Positions 16,107-25,199 of a DNA stretch of 64,000 nucleotides are shown here, in pieces. Below the pieces are notes generated by a model. It saw nothing but the letters and a program-made list of their open reading frames with translations, was not told the origin of the DNA and made no database searches. A program made the translations under genes and the position numbers. The stretch's first letter is position 1. Each line of letters opens with the position of its first letter. Source of the DNA: Methylobacterium haplocladii (lineage in GTDB: Bacteria; Pseudomonadota; Alphaproteobacteria; Rhizobiales; Beijerinckiaceae); assembly GCF_007992175.1 (NCBI RefSeq), contig NZ_BJZT01000029.1, positions 51,382 to 115,381 on the forward strand, given 5' to 3'.

Positions 16107-19100
16107 ATGCGCCTGAACATTTCTGCCTGGGCGATCCGCAATCCGATCGGGCCACTGGTCCTGTTCCTCGTGCTGATCGTGCTCGGCCTCGTCAGCTTCC
16201 GCGGGCTGGCGGTGACGAAGATGCCGAACGTCGACGTGCCGATCGTCTCGGTGGCGATCACGCAGTCCGGCGCAGCCCCCTCCGAGCTGCAGACCCAGGT
16301 CACGAAATGGGTCGAGGACTCGATCGCGGGCGTGCGGGGCGTCAAGCACATCACCTCGGCGATCACCGAGGGCTCGTCGGTCACCACCGTCGAGTTCAGG
16401 CTGGAGGTGAACACCGACCGCGCGGTGAACGACGTGAAGGACGCCGTCTCGAAGATCCGCATCAACCTGCCGCGCACCATCGACGAGCCGGTGATCAGCC
16501 GTGTCGAGATCGCCGGCTTGCCGATCCTCGTCTACGGCGTGAAGGCGCCGGCGATGAACCCGGCCGAGCTGTCCTGGTTCGTCGAGGACAAGGTCGCGCG
16601 CACGCTCCAGGGCGTGAAGGGCGTCGGCGGCGTCGAGCGCGTCGGCGGCGTCGCCCGCGAGATGCGCATCGTGCTCCAGCCCGACCGCCTGCTGGCGCTC
16701 GGCATCACCGCGGCCGACGTGAACCGGCAGCTGCGCCTCACCTCCGCCGACATGGCCGGCGGGCGCGGCGAGGTCGGCGGGCGCGAGCAGTCGATCCGCA
16801 CGCTCGCGGCTTCGCGCACCATCCGCGACCTCAAGGCGACCTCCATCGTCCTGCCCGGTGGCCGCAAGGTGCGCCTCGACGACCTCGCCACGGTGCAGGA
16901 CGCCATCGAGGAGCCCCGCACCTTCGCCCGCTTCGACGGCGAGCCGGTGGTGGCCTTCACGGTCTCGCGCGGCTCGGGCGCCAGCGATGCCGACGTCGCC
17001 GCGGGCGTCGAAAAGAAGATCGCCGAGTTCCGGCAGAGCTACCCCGATATCCTCTTCGAAAAGATCGATTCCTCGGTCTCCTCGACCATCGGCAGCTACG
17101 ATTCGGCGATGCACACCCTGATCGAGGGCGCCGCGCTCGCCGTGCTGGTGGTGTTCCTGTTCCTGCGGGACTGGCGCGCCACGCTGATCGCGGCGATCGC
17201 CCTGCCGCTCTCGGTCTTCCCGACCTTCTGGGCGATGGACATGCTCGGCTTCACGCTGAACGGCATCAGCCTGCTTGCCATCACGCTCGTCACCGGCATC
17301 CTCGTCGACGACGCCATCGTCGAGATCGAGAACATCGTCCGCCACATGCGGATGGGCAAATCCGCCTACCGCGCCGCCATCGACGGCGCCGACGAGATCG
17401 GGCTTGCGGTCATCGCCATCACCGCGACGTTGATCGCGGTGTTCGCGCCGGTGTCGTTCATGCCGGGGATCGCCGGACGCTATTTCATCCAGTTCGGCCT
17501 GACCATCGCGGTCTCGGTGTTCATGTCGCTGCTCGTGGCGCGCCTGATCACGCCGATGCTCGCCGCCTACTTCCTGCGCGACCACGCCCACACGGACGAG
17601 CGCGACGGGCCGGTAATGCGCGCCTATGGTCGCCTCGTCGGCTGGTCGGTGCGCCACCGCGTCATCACGCTGCTCGTCGGCCTCGGGTTGTTTGCCGGCT
17701 CCCTCGCCTCGACCGGCCTGCTGCCCTCGGGCTTCGTGCCGAAGCAGGACAATGCCCGCACCTTGGTGATGGTCGAGCTGGCGCCGGGCGCCAGGCTTGC
17801 CGACACCATCGCCGTGTCCGACCGGGTGGCGGCGCGCATCCGCTCCCTGCCGGAAGTTGTTTCGGTCTTCGTCGACGGCGGCCGTCAGGTCGGCGGCAAG
17901 AAGGAGACCCGGCTCGCCACGCTGACCGTGAACCTGACGCCGAAGAACCGGCGCACGAAGAAGCAGTGGACCATTGAAACCGAGATCGCCGCCCTCATCG
18001 CCGAGGAGCCGGATATCCGTTCCTGGACGCTTCGCGATAGCGGCCAGCGCGACCTCGCCCTCGTCGTCGGCGGTCCCGATGCCGAGGTGGTCGCGGAGGT
18101 CGCGGCCCGGCTCCAGCGCGACATGGCCGCGATCCCGCACCTCGTCGCGGTGATGTCGACGGCCCCGCTCAACCGCACCGAGGTCCGCATCCGCCCGAAG
18201 GAAGGCTCGGCCGCCGACCTCGGCGTTTCAACCGACGCCATCGCCGAGACGGTGCGCGTCGGCACCATCGGCGACATCGGCCTGAACCTCGCCAAGTTCA
18301 ACGCCAAGGACCGCCAGATCCCGATCCGGGTGCAGCTCCCCGAGAGCGCCCGCGGCGCCGTCTCGCGCCTGGAGAACCTCAAGGTGCCGGCCAAGAACGG
18401 CACCGCCGTGCCACTCGCCGCCGTCGCCGACATCGAGCTCGACCAGGGCCCGGGCGCCATCGACCGCTACGACCGCGTGATCCGCGTCGCGGTGGAGGCC
18501 AACATGGAGGGCTCGGACGCGCTGGGCTCGCTGATCCAGCAGGCGCTGCAGACACCGACTGCGAAAAACCTGCCTCCGGGGGTGACCATCCGCCAGACCG
18601 GCGACGCCGAGATCATGGGTGAGGTGTTTTCGGGCTTCCTCATGGCGATGGGCGCCGGGATCATGATGGTCTACGCCGTGCTCGTGCTGCTCTTCGGCAA
18701 CTTCCTGCAGCCGCTGACCATCCTGTTCTCGCTGCCGCTCTCCATCGGCGGTGCGATCCTCGGCCTCCTCATCCTCAACATGCCGATCTCGATGCCCGTG
18801 GTGATCGGCATCCTGATGCTGATGGGGCTTGTGACGAAGAACGCGATCATGCTCGTCGACTTCGCGGTGGAAGAGATGGGCCGCGGCGTCGATCGCGTCA
18901 CCGCCATCGTCGATGCCGGTCGCAAGCGTGCGCGGCCCATCGTGATGACCACCATCGCCATGGCAGCCGGCATGGTGCCCTCGGCCCTCGCGCTCGGTAT
19001 CGGCGGCGAATTCCGCGCGCCGATGGCGGTGGCGGTGATCTCGGGCCTCATCGTCTCGACCCTGCTCTCGCTGGTCTTCGTGCCCGCCGTGTTCCTACTG

Positions 19101-19211
19101 ATGGACAGCCTCGGCTCCCTGCTCGGGCGCATCTTCGGCCGCTTCGTCGGTGCACGTGACGAGGCCGTCGCGACACACGATCCCCATGTGGCGGCGCAGG
19201 CGAGCCGTTAG
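16107..19211 (+). CDS. RND efflux pump, HAE1/AcrB-type permease
   Basis: A 1034-residue inner-membrane drug/proton antiporter of normal length. Helix 1 is at NPIGPLVLFLVLIVLGLVSF. The first large periplasmic loop begins MPNVDVPIVSVAITQSGAAP. TM4 carries the proton-relay aspartates in TGILVDDAIVEIENIV. The second half repeats the layout, with VTKNAIMLVDFA in the C-terminal bundle. It forms a trimer that captures substrates from the periplasm. Last pump gene of the TetR-controlled operon; the outer-membrane factor must be supplied from elsewhere. Confidence 0.94.
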   Translation: MRLNISAWAIRNPIGPLVLFLVLIVLGLVSFRGLAVTKMPNVDVPIVSVAITQSGAAPSELQTQVTKWVEDSIAGVRGVKHITSAITEGSSVTTVEFRLEVNTDRAVNDVKDAVSKIRINLPRTIDEPVISRVEIAGLPILVYGVKAPAMNPAELSWFVEDKVARTLQGVKGVGGVERVGGVAREMRIVLQPDRLLALGITAADVNRQLRLTSADMAGGRGEVGGREQSIRTLAASRTIRDLKATSIVLPGGRKVRLDDLATVQDAIEEPRTFARFDGEPVVAFTVSRGSGASDADVAAGVEKKIAEFRQSYPDILFEKIDSSVSSTIGSYDSAMHTLIEGAALAVLVVFLFLRDWRATLIAAIALPLSVFPTFWAMDMLGFTLNGISLLAITLVTGILVDDAIVEIENIVRHMRMGKSAYRAAIDGADEIGLAVIAITATLIAVFAPVSFMPGIAGRYFIQFGLTIAVSVFMSLLVARLITPMLAAYFLRDHAHTDERDGPVMRAYGRLVGWSVRHRVITLLVGLGLFAGSLASTGLLPSGFVPKQDNARTLVMVELAPGARLADTIAVSDRVAARIRSLPEVVSVFVDGGRQVGGKKETRLATLTVNLTPKNRRTKKQWTIETEIAALIAEEPDIRSWTLRDSGQRDLALVVGGPDAEVVAEVAARLQRDMAAIPHLVAVMSTAPLNRTEVRIRPKEGSAADLGVSTDAIAETVRVGTIGDIGLNLAKFNAKDRQIPIRVQLPESARGAVSRLENLKVPAKNGTAVPLAAVADIELDQGPGAIDRYDRVIRVAVEANMEGSDALGSLIQQALQTPTAKNLPPGVTIRQTGDAEIMGEVFSGFLMAMGAGIMMVYAVLVLLFGNFLQPLTILFSLPLSIGGAILGLLILNMPISMPVVIGILMLMGLVTKNAIMLVDFAVEEMGRGVDRVTAIVDAGRKRARPIVMTTIAMAAGMVPSALALGIGGEFRAPMAVAVISGLIVSTLLSLVFVPAVFLLMDSLGSLLGRIFGRFVGARDEAVATHDPHVAAQASR

Positions 19212-19250
19212 GGCTCGCCCGTTCCGGAACCGTCCCGAGAAGGAGACCGA

Positions 19251-19832
19251 ATGCCACCAAACCTGATCCGATCCTGCTTGGCGGCCATCGCCGGCCTCGC
19301 CGCCTTGCCTGTCGCTCCGGCAGCGGCGGCCGATCCGGTCGGCACCTGGCTGACCGAGGACGGGCGTGCCCGCGTCCGAACCGAGCCGTGCGGACCGGGC
19401 AAGATCCATCTGTGCGGCTACGTGGTCTGGGGCAGCAAGCCCCTCGACGAGACCGGCAAGCCCAAGCGGGACCGCTACAATCCCGATCCGGCCAAGCAGT
19501 CGCGCCCCCTCCTCGGCCACCAGATGATCCTCGGCCTGAAACGCAATGCGGAGGGCCGCTACGTGGGCAGCATCTATAACGGCGACAACGGCAAATCCTA
19601 CGAGGTCACGGTCTGGAGCGAGGCGCCGTCCGAGCTCTCCGTGAAGGGCTGCCTGCTGGCGGTGTTGTGCGGCACGCAGACCTGGACGCGCGTGACCGAT
19701 CTGCTGCCTGGGCAACTCCAGGGCGCGACCGACGCTGCCGGCGGCCCCCGCTCCGATCCCGAATGGATAGCCAAACCCGCCGCACCGGGATCGAAGGGCC
19801 GTCCCGCCGATGGCTCGACCCCGGCGAGATAG
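19251..19832 (+). CDS. DUF2147 family secreted protein
   Basis: The protein has 193 residues, with AAGGAG 5-6 nt before the ATG. A signal peptide ends about AAAADPVG (residues 24-27). The mature start DPVGTWLTEDGRARVRTEPC and the later GSIYNGDNGKSYEVTVW and LSVKGCLLAVLCGTQTWTRV are the DUF2147 hallmarks. These are small lipocalin-like periplasmic proteins of unknown function. The gene is 39 bp after the RND gene and may be read through from that operon. Confidence 0.85.
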   Translation: MPPNLIRSCLAAIAGLAALPVAPAAAADPVGTWLTEDGRARVRTEPCGPGKIHLCGYVVWGSKPLDETGKPKRDRYNPDPAKQSRPLLGHQMILGLKRNAEGRYVGSIYNGDNGKSYEVTVWSEAPSELSVKGCLLAVLCGTQTWTRVTDLLPGQLQGATDAAGGPRSDPEWIAKPAAPGSKGRPADGSTPAR

Positions 19833-20153
19833 GAGTGCGAATTCCTCGATTGCGATCGACCGGCCGCCATCGTCCGGCGCACGCAATCGTCGCCTGTGAC
19901 CCGGTCAGGGTCGCCCCGCAGTGAGGCGGGAGGCGCTCAGGGACACGGTCTCCGCATTTGCCGCCGAGAATTGGAGACAGGTAAGTTTCTGTATGCCATC
20001 GCGAAACCCAGCTTTTGAAGCGGGCTGAAAAGGACGAACGACAACGAAGTCTGCGGTTCGAGGTCGCCACCGAAACGTGAGGCATTCGCGAGGAGCCGGG
20101 GTGACGAAGGGCCCCGGCTCGGGTATCGCTGCCGAGCGTATCAAAGAACGCCT
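19833..20153. other. Non-coding stretch before the CAU tRNA
   Basis: No supported gene. It contains a perfect 9-bp inverted repeat, GAGCCGGGG (20093-20101) with CCCCGGCTC (20112-20120), about 34 bp upstream of the tRNA. The hairpin has no T-run, so it is not a standard terminator. Its role is unclear. Confidence 0.4.
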
Positions 20154-20229
20154 GGGCCTGTAGCTCAATGGTTAGAGCCGACCGCTCATAACGGTCTGGT
20201 TGCAGGTTCGAGTCCTGCCGGGCCCACCA
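20154..20229 (+). tRNA. tRNA with CAU anticodon (tRNA-Ile2 or elongator Met)
   Basis: A 76-nt tRNA with encoded CCA. Acceptor GGGCCTG pairs with CGGGCCC; the D-arm is TAGCTCAATGGTTAGAGC; anticodon CAT is at 20187-20189 in loop CTCATAA; the T-arm contains CAGGTTCGAGTCCTG. A GGGCC... acceptor with this body resembles alphaproteobacterial tRNA-Ile2, whose C34 is converted to lysidine by TilS, more than initiator Met. Elongator Met cannot be excluded by eye. Confidence 0.9.
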
Positions 20230-20484
20230 CCGTTTCCTTGTCCGATGCGCCGCCGGGGCGATCGATCCGGAGCCTGCCGGCACCGAACCGGAAGCGTTTG
20301 AGCCTCGCAACGTGCGGAGGCCGGACATGCCGACTCGGCTTCAAGCTTTTGCCGGGCTTCCGTAGGAGTCTCCGGCGGTCCTGCGTCGGCTTTGGTTCCT
20401 GTCTCGAATGACCGGCCGACCGTCATTCGCCCCAGGCCGGCATCCCGCCACACGGCTGGACGGCGATGCCTCCGATCCGAAGGT

Positions 20485-21414
20485 TCAGAACACCGAGATC
20501 AGGACGATGCCCGCCACCATGAGCGCGGCCCCGCCCAGACGCGATGGTCCGGCCTTGACCTGTTTCATGCCGACCCAGCCGAAATGGTCGAGCGCCACCG
20601 AGGTGAGGAGGTTGGCGGTGATGAGCAGGCCGTTGAAGGCACCGGCGCCGACCGTGTCGACGAAGAGCAGGCCGCCGAACACGGCCACCGCGCCGGTGAT
20701 GCCGGCGAGCGGCATCCACCAGCGTACGCCCGAGAGGTCCTGCCGCGTCGGCAGCGGCGTCGGGCGCAGCAGGAACACCAAGACGAAGACGAACACCACC
20801 GGCAGGAACGAAGCGGTTGCGGCGAGCCAAGGATTCACCAGGGCGCCGCGCAGCTGCGCGTTCCAGACGACGCCGACGGCCTGAAGGATGCCGGCGACGA
20901 TGATGAAGGGATAGAGCAGCTTCGGATTGAGGCCGTGCCCCTCGTCCTTCTCCTCGCCCTTGTCGGCTGTCGTGCGGGCGATGAAGACGACCCCGACGGC
21001 CATCAGCAGGCCACCGATCCAGGGCATCGGCTTGAAGCCACTGCCCTGCAGGCCGAAGAGGCCGAGGGAATCCATGGCGAGGGAGGCCAGGATGTTGGCG
21101 GTGAGCGTCAGGCCGTTGAACGGCCCGGCCCCGACCTTGTCGATGAAGGCGAGGCCGCCGAACACGGCCACCGCGCCGGCGACCCCGCCGAGGGGCGCGT
21201 ACCAGGGCATCTTCCCGAGGGTATCGAGGCTCGGCAGCGGCGTCGGCATCATCAGGAAGAGCGTCGCGAACACGAAGACGATGGGCGCGAAGGAGACGGA
21301 CGCGGCCAGCCACGGGTTCACCATCCGGCCCCGCAACTGCGCGTTCATGGAATTGCCGAGCGCCTGCAGGGCGCCGGCCACGAGGATGAAGGGATAGAGA
21401 AGGGCCGGGTTCAC
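20485..21414 (-). CDS. DMT-superfamily transporter (DUF606/YdcZ), internally duplicated
   Basis: The protein has 309 residues, starting GTG with AAGGA 5-6 nt upstream. It consists of two near-repeat halves. Residues about 3-150 begin NPALLYPFILVAGALQALGN and contain NAQLRGRMVNPWLAA. Residues about 163-309 begin NPKLLYPFIIVAGILQAVGV and contain NAQLRGALVNPWLAA. Each half has roughly five membrane helices and matches a single DUF606 unit (about 140-150 residues), which elsewhere occurs as one-unit or paired proteins. Substrate unknown. It begins 26 bp after the ArsB-like gene and is probably the last gene of that operon. Confidence 0.85.
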   Translation of the reverse strand: MNPALLYPFILVAGALQALGNSMNAQLRGRMVNPWLAASVSFAPIVFVFATLFLMMPTPLPSLDTLGKMPWYAPLGGVAGAVAVFGGLAFIDKVGAGPFNGLTLTANILASLAMDSLGLFGLQGSGFKPMPWIGGLLMAVGVVFIARTTADKGEEKDEGHGLNPKLLYPFIIVAGILQAVGVVWNAQLRGALVNPWLAATASFLPVVFVFVLVFLLRPTPLPTRQDLSGVRWWMPLAGITGAVAVFGGLLFVDTVGAGAFNGLLITANLLTSVALDHFGWVGMKQVKAGPSRLGGAALMVAGIVLISVF

Positions 21415-21439
21415 GGGCGTCCTTGGGTGGCTGGAGCGA

Positions 21440-22708
21440 TCAGACGAGGAGGAGGCCGGCCAAGGCCAGTAGGAGGGCCGGCGGCATCACGAGGAGACCG
21501 AGCTTCAGGAAGCGCCAGAAGCTCACGTCCTGGCCCTCCCGGCGGATGGCCGTGAGCCAGAGAATGGTGGCGAGGGAGCCGGTGACGGACAGGTTCGGGC
21601 CGATGTCGACGCCGATCAGCACGGCGCCGGCCAGCTTGTCGGAAACCTCGGCGGCGTGGACGGCGGCGCCCGCGATCAGGCCGGCTGGCAAGTTGTTCAC
21701 GGCGTTGCTGAGCACAGCCACCAGGGCGCCGGCACCCCATGCGGTCTCGGTCGGCGCCGAATGGGCCAGCCGCTTCAGGGCATCCGCGATCATGCCGAGC
21801 ACGCCGGTCGTCTCCAGGGCCTCGACCAGGACGAACAGACCGGCGACCAGGGGCAGGACGCTCCAGGAAACGTCCTTGATTACCTCGACCAGCCCGCCGC
21901 GTTTCAGCAGCAGCACGGCGAGCGTCGTCACGAGACCGGCGACGAAGGTCGGCAGGCCGAGATCGAGCCCGTAGGCCGAGGCCCCGATCAGCACGGCGCC
22001 GGTGGCCATGATGCCGAGGCCGGCGACGAGGCCGGTGCGGGAGAGCTCGACCCGTTCGACGTCGGTGGCGACGTCTTGCGTCTTCAGGGCGGAGGCCTGG
22101 GTCAGGCGCAGGACGGCGTAGGTTGCCCCGATCGCCAGAACCGAGGGCAGCGCGAACATGGCGAGCCAGCGGGTCAGCGGGGGCATGTGGTCGGCGAAGA
22201 CGACGAGGTTGGCCGGGTTCGAGATCGGCAGGACGAAGCTCGCCGCGTTGGCGATGAAGGCGCAGATGAACAGGTAGGGCAGCGGGTCCTTCACCTTCGC
22301 GGCCTTGGTCGCGGCATAGACGGCGGGCGTCAGCACGACCGCGCAAGCGTCGTTCGAGAGAAACACCGTCACCACCGTGCCGACCCCGTAGATCAGGGCG
22401 AACAGGCGTGTGGCGGACCCCTTGGCGGCCCGGACAGCGATGCCCGCGAGCCAGTCGAACAGGCCTTCCTTCCGGGCGACCTCGGACATCAGCATCATGC
22501 CGACGAGGAAGAGGTAGACGTCGGTGCCCTTGAGAACGCCGGTCCAGGCGGTCCCAGCCGGCAGCAGCCCGAACAGCACCAGGGCCACGGCCCCGAGCAC
22601 GGCCCAGATCGCCTCCGGCCAGGAGAAGGGTCGCGTGATCACGCCGAGCGTCGCCAGCGCAGCGATGCCCCAGGTCGCGAGGTTCGGGGTCAGCGTGAGC
22701 GCGCCCAT
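21440..22708 (-). CDS. ArsB/NhaD-superfamily anion permease
   Basis: The start is placed at ATG 22708 (422 residues), just before the first recognisable helix region. About eleven to twelve membrane segments are visible, with family landmarks FLVGMMLMSEVARKEGLFDW, VVTVFLSNDACAVVLTPAVY, ISNPANLVVFADHMPP and the C-terminal repeat LSNAVNNLPAGLIAG. This is the ion-transporter fold shared by arsenite exporter ArsB and the SLC13/DASS family. No arsR, arsC or arsA is nearby, so arsenite is possible but not proven. It belongs to a minus-strand operon with MFS, phosphoesterase and DUF606 genes. Confidence 0.8.
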   Translation of the reverse strand: MGALTLTPNLATWGIAALATLGVITRPFSWPEAIWAVLGAVALVLFGLLPAGTAWTGVLKGTDVYLFLVGMMLMSEVARKEGLFDWLAGIAVRAAKGSATRLFALIYGVGTVVTVFLSNDACAVVLTPAVYAATKAAKVKDPLPYLFICAFIANAASFVLPISNPANLVVFADHMPPLTRWLAMFALPSVLAIGATYAVLRLTQASALKTQDVATDVERVELSRTGLVAGLGIMATGAVLIGASAYGLDLGLPTFVAGLVTTLAVLLLKRGGLVEVIKDVSWSVLPLVAGLFVLVEALETTGVLGMIADALKRLAHSAPTETAWGAGALVAVLSNAVNNLPAGLIAGAAVHAAEVSDKLAGAVLIGVDIGPNLSVTGSLATILWLTAIRREGQDVSFWRFLKLGLLVMPPALLLALAGLLLV

Positions 22709-22749
22709 CGTTTTGGGTGTCCTGGTCGAGGAGGTGAAATCGGAAGGGG

Positions 22750-23874
22750 CTACCAGTGCCGGCCGTTGCGGTTCGGCCCGAGCTGCGTGCCGAGCAGGCC
22801 GCGTTCCGGCCATGCACCGAGCGCGTCCGCGTCGCTTCCGATGCCGCGCGAGACCGGGATGTCGGCGCGGTCGGTGGCGGGCTCGATCGTGTCCAGGCCT
22901 CGCTTACCGGTGGCGTCGGTCGCGCGCACCGTCAGCCTTCGGCCGCCGGTCGGCCAGGAGATCGCGGCACTGTAGCGGTTGCCGCCGTCCATGCGGGCCA
23001 TCGGCCGCCAGTCTCCGTCGTCGATGCGGCATTCGCAGGCGGCGACGCGTTCGGTCCCGAGGACGAGCGCTCGTATCTCGGTGGTGCCGTCGACGACATG
23101 CGCGCCGTCATGGGCCAGGCGGCGGTCGGAGGGGCTCGTGATCAGCACGAGCGGCCAGGGTTCGGACAATTCCTTGAAGCGCCAGCTGACCACGCCCCGA
23201 TCGATGGCGGCGACGGCATAGCCGACCGGCCCTTCCTCGATCTGCCCGGTCGACCGGGTCGCCGCGTAGACCGTGCGGCCGTCATTGGCGAGCTCGTTGT
23301 AATGCGTGTGCCCCATCTCGACGAGGCGCACCCGCGAGCGGTGGACGAGGCTCGCGACAGCCTCGGCCTCGCCTTCGCCTTTCAGGTCGGCCGGGTAGCT
23401 GTGCATGAACAGGGCCGCGTCCTGGCCGGCGCTTTCCGCCGCGTCCAGTTCCCGGCCGAGCCAAGCCATCTGCTCGGTCCCGAGACGGAAATCGGGTCCG
23501 CCGCGACCGGGGCCGCACATGTCGAGGAACAGGCAGCGGGTGCCCGAGACCGTAACCGCGTAGGGCAGCGCCCTCGCCCCGAGGCCGGCATAGAAGGCGT
23601 CGAGGCTGCCCCCCTCCATGTCGTGATCGCCCGTGATCACGTGGACCGGCAGGTTCAGCTGGTCCATTCCGGCACGCACCAGGGCGTACTGCTCGGGGCG
23701 GCCGTTATCGGCGTTGTCCCCGGGCAGGTAGACGAAGTCGAGGCCGTCGAGGGCCGCGATCTGGTCGACGATGGCGAGGTAGTCCCGCGCATTGTCCGAC
23801 CCGGCCTCGGTCAGGTGGAGGTCGCCGATATGGGCGAAGGCCAGGATGTCGTCGCGGCTGCTCATGGCGCTCAC
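22750..23874 (-). CDS. Calcineurin-like metallophosphoesterase
   Basis: A 374-residue protein with the full metal-ligand set of the family: GDLHLTEAG (about 17-25), GDNADN (about 52-57), GDHDMEG (about 81-87), a His in FMHSYPADL and GHTHYN (about 192-197). It has no signal peptide, so it is cytosolic. The last 130 residues form an extra beta-type domain (IRALVLGTERVAACECRIDD, then LTVRATDATG), like the Ig-like appendage of some periplasmic phosphoesterases. Its start overlaps the MFS stop (ATGA), so the two are translationally coupled. It may act on a compound that the MFS or ArsB-like partner transports. Confidence 0.88.
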   Translation of the reverse strand: MSAMSSRDDILAFAHIGDLHLTEAGSDNARDYLAIVDQIAALDGLDFVYLPGDNADNGRPEQYALVRAGMDQLNLPVHVITGDHDMEGGSLDAFYAGLGARALPYAVTVSGTRCLFLDMCGPGRGGPDFRLGTEQMAWLGRELDAAESAGQDAALFMHSYPADLKGEGEAEAVASLVHRSRVRLVEMGHTHYNELANDGRTVYAATRSTGQIEEGPVGYAVAAIDRGVVSWRFKELSEPWPLVLITSPSDRRLAHDGAHVVDGTTEIRALVLGTERVAACECRIDDGDWRPMARMDGGNRYSAAISWPTGGRRLTVRATDATGKRGLDTIEPATDRADIPVSRGIGSDADALGAWPERGLLGTQLGPNRNGRHW

Positions 23875-25199
23875 GCGGCGGGTAAGGCGACGGCCGCCGG
23901 CGTGGTCGCCGTACCCGACCGTGGCGGTTCGTAGCCGTAGGTCTCGGGCATCACCGCGAGGTAGATGGCGAACCCGGCGGCCGCGATGCCGGCCAGGGCC
24001 AGGAAGGCGCTGGAATAGCCGGCCGAGACGATGATCAGGCCCGCCAGCGTCGCGCTGAGCGCGGCACCGAGGCTCTGGGCCGTGGCCACGGCGCCCTGCG
24101 AGACGTTGAACCGGCCGGTGCCCCGGGTCAGGTCGGCCACGACGAGGGGGAACAGCGCGCCGTAGATGCCGGCCCCGATGCCGTCGAGGAGCTGGACACC
24201 CACCAGCCAGAACGGATTATCGGACAGGGTATAGAGAACGCCGCGGACAGCGAGGACCCCGAACGCCGCCAGGAAGATCGGCTTGCGGCCGATCGTGTCG
24301 GCCTTGGCGCCCACGAAGACCGCCACCGGCACCATCACGAGCTGCGCGGCCACGATGCAGATGGCGATCAGCGAGGTGGCGTTGTCCTTGCCCGAGAGCT
24401 TCGTCAGCAACTGGCCGACGGAGGTCAGCATCGCCGCGTTGGAGAGATGGAACAGAGCCGCCAAAACCGCGAACACCACCAGATACTTGTTTGCCAGGAG
24501 GGCTGCGATCCCGGAGGGCTGCGCATCGCCCTCGGCTTCCGCCTCGCTTACGCTCTTGTCGAGGCCGCGGGCGAGGTCGTCGTCGATGGCGTCGGCCGGC
24601 ACCATCAGCATCGCGGCGATGCTGCAGGCGGCGAGGATCGCCATGAGCCAGAACACGACGATCGGGCCGAAGAAATAGGCGGTGCTGCCGGCGATGGCCG
24701 CCGAGACCGCGTTTCCGCCGTGGTTGAACCCCTCGTTGCGACCGATCCGCTTGGCGAACATCTTGGGTCCGACGACGCCCAGCGTGATGGCGGCAAGCGC
24801 CGGCGGGAAGATCGCCCCGGCGATGCCGGCCACCGACTGGGTTGCGGCGACGAGGTAGAAGTTGGTGATGAACGGCAGCGCGAGGCAACTCAGGGTCACC
24901 GCCACGGCGCCGGCGATGACGACGGCGCGCTTGCGGTTCGTCCGGTCGATGAGTGCGCCGGCCGGCGTCTGGGCGATCAGGCCGGCGATGCCCGCGATGG
25001 TCATGATCAGGCCGGTGGTGGCCTCGTTCCATCCCTGGTCCGGGCCGCGCACGGCAATCAGGTAGATCGCCAGGTACGGCCCCAGGCCGTCGCGGACGTC
25101 GGCCAGGGTGAAGTTCAGAAGGTCCAGGCCGCGCAAAGCGGCGCGCGACGGCTGGCGCGCCGACCGATCGTCGGTGGATTGGGGCACAATGGCAGCCAT
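23871..25199 (-). CDS. MFS transporter
   Basis: The protein has 442 residues with about twelve membrane helices and the MFS loop signature around TPAGALIDRTNRKRAVV, repeated in the second half as VGAKADTIGRKPIF. GGGGAG lies about 8 nt before the ATG. First gene of the operon MFS - phosphoesterase - ArsB-like - DUF606. The central loop (about 205-235) is acidic. Substrate unknown; the pairing with a phosphoesterase hints at a phosphorylated or organic-anion substrate. Confidence 0.88.
   Translation of the reverse strand: MAAIVPQSTDDRSARQPSRAALRGLDLLNFTLADVRDGLGPYLAIYLIAVRGPDQGWNEATTGLIMTIAGIAGLIAQTPAGALIDRTNRKRAVVIAGAVAVTLSCLALPFITNFYLVAATQSVAGIAGAIFPPALAAITLGVVGPKMFAKRIGRNEGFNHGGNAVSAAIAGSTAYFFGPIVVFWLMAILAACSIAAMLMVPADAIDDDLARGLDKSVSEAEAEGDAQPSGIAALLANKYLVVFAVLAALFHLSNAAMLTSVGQLLTKLSGKDNATSLIAICIVAAQLVMVPVAVFVGAKADTIGRKPIFLAAFGVLAVRGVLYTLSDNPFWLVGVQLLDGIGAGIYGALFPLVVADLTRGTGRFNVSQGAVATAQSLGAALSATLAGLIIVSAGYSSAFLALAGIAAAGFAIYLAVMPETYGYEPPRSGTATTPAAVALPAA

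Noticed and set aside
16086..18140. Long minus-strand open frame across the RND pump gene
   Set aside because: Same low-complexity antisense signature; the plus-strand pump has full-length family motifs.
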